NCBI GenBank assembly: GCA_029933895.1
Contig: JAOZNG010000017.1
Coordinates: 1-13,967 of the forward strand
Length of the DNA: 13,967 nucleotides
DNA from: an archaeon
GTDB lineage: Archaea; Altiarchaeota; Altiarchaeia; IMC4; QMZM01
Reading direction: 5' to 3'
Shown here piece by piece: positions 13,420-13,967 of this stretch. How positions within the stretch are numbered: the first letter of the stretch is position 1; each line of letters starts with the position of its first letter. The translations under genes were made by a program, and so were the position numbers. The notes beneath the pieces are model-generated. The model was not told the DNA's origin and ran no database searches. It saw nothing but the letters and a program-made list of their open reading frames with translations.

Positions 13420-13967
13420 GCTCTTCATGTGCTCGATACTTTTATTTATGTGCTGTTCTGAGGCGATATCTCTCCTGTACCATAAACCTCCACCCTTAAT
13501 TCCCTTGATTGCTTCCATGGATATATTTCTAGCCTCCTCTATGCTGTCTCCCACACCTATGCAGCAGACCGTCCTCGAGGTCATGGCATGGAGTCTGCCG
13601 TCACATCCCACCTCCATAGAGCCGGGATAAATCCACAAATCATCCCCGTATCTCTCCTTAAGCTTCAAGGCCCTGCTCAGGTCTAATTCCGTGCCTGTGT
13701 TGGTTTCATCCACCCTCTCAGGGAACCTGTCCCTGAATCCCCCATAGTTTGGAGGAGCCTTGTATATCAGCACAGAGGCCTTCTCCCGCATGTTGATGGA
13801 TTTAAGGTTTCCGTCTATCATATCCAGGCATAAGTCAACGAAGTCGTCCTGTATCAAGGGCATAATGGTCTGTATCTCGGGGTCCCCTCCCCTGGAGTTG
13901 ATTTCCAGAATCTTAGCCCCATCCTCTGAGTGAATGAATGCTACATATAATGGAATGCCCCGCAGAC
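13408..13967 (-). CDS. purD: Phosphoribosylamine-glycine ligase (GAR synthetase, PurD), C-terminal part
   Basis: The ATP-grasp enzyme for the second step of purine synthesis, joining glycine to phosphoribosylamine. Only the C-terminal 185 residues are in the window; the frame runs off the right edge. Reading past the internal ATG at 13863, the frame continues to 13965 and contains the ATP-grasp metal-binding signature EINSRGGDPEIQ (visible residues 21-32), preceded by RGIPLYVAFIHSEDGAKIL. The C-terminal GARS domain follows, with GRLHAMTSRTVCCIGVGDS (where the family usually has a VVGxGxS/T strand), SIEEARNISMEAI, and the closing LWYRRDIAS. The region KAPPNYGGFRDRFPERVD is longer than in E. 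coli PurD but fits archaeal forms. It ends with TAA at 13408-13410, overlapping the convergent hydrolase gene. It likely acts with the purSLQ operon of this window. Confidence 0.93.
   Translation of the reverse strand, partial: LRGIPLYVAFIHSEDGAKILEINSRGGDPEIQTIMPLIQDDFVDLCLDMIDGNLKSINMREKASVLIYKAPPNYGGFRDRFPERVDETNTGTELDLSRALKLKERYGDDLWIYPGSMEVGCDGRLHAMTSRTVCCIGVGDSIEEARNISMEAIKGIKGGGLWYRRDIASEQHINKSIEHMKSLRS

Noticed and set aside
13861..13863. ATG 13863 as the start of a small 151-residue protein
   Set aside because: The frame continues upstream with the ATP-grasp signature EINSRGGDPEIQ, so this ATG is internal to purD.

Overview
The window looks like a chromosomal segment from an anaerobic archaeon. 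It has moderate base composition and tightly packed genes. Archaeal signs are the isoprenoid synthase type, the separate PurS/PurL/PurQ FGAM synthase, the DUF92 membrane protein, an intein in NrdD, and A/T-rich TATA-like boxes close to start codons with few Shine-Dalgarno sites. A class III ribonucleotide reductase implies anaerobic life. I cannot name the lineage from sequence alone.

Left edge (1-1321, + strand): the C-terminal part of a polyprenyl diphosphate synthase, with an in-frame TAG at the very edge, followed by galU (UTP-glucose-1-phosphate uridylyltransferase). Positions 1322-1576 hold no gene. They hold a possible C/D-box guide RNA and a short palindrome.

Deoxynucleotide block (1577-5940, - strand): nrdR, nrdD and nrdG form one operon, with a 4-base stop/start overlap between nrdR and nrdD and a 4-base gap before nrdG. 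NrdD is split by a 349-residue LAGLIDADG intein inserted in a conserved stretch. Two copies of an NrdR-box palindrome with identical 10-bp cores lie upstream of nrdR, 31 bp apart centre to centre, which predicts autorepression of the whole operon by the NrdR ATP-cone repressor.

Purine block (6087-9446, - strand): purS, purL and purQ are nearly contiguous and encode a three-subunit FGAM synthase. A second purine gene, purD, enters from the right edge (13408-13967, - strand). Only its C-terminal 185 residues are visible.

Envelope and accessory block (9533-13419, + strand): a DUF92 membrane protein (the family of the plant phytyl-phosphate kinase VTE6), a secreted protein with three Cys-rich repeats and two lamin-tail domains joined by Ser/Thr linkers, and a translationally coupled pair made of a LarA-type nickel-pincer racemase homologue and an isochorismatase-like cysteine hydrolase. 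The hydrolase and purD converge and overlap by 12 bp.

The strongest observations are the tandem NrdR boxes driving an archaeal nrdR-nrdD-nrdG operon, the NrdD intein (with Gly in place of the usual penultimate His, both endonuclease acidic residues present, and AT-rich sequence), and the coupled LarA homologue/cysteine hydrolase pair of unknown substrate.
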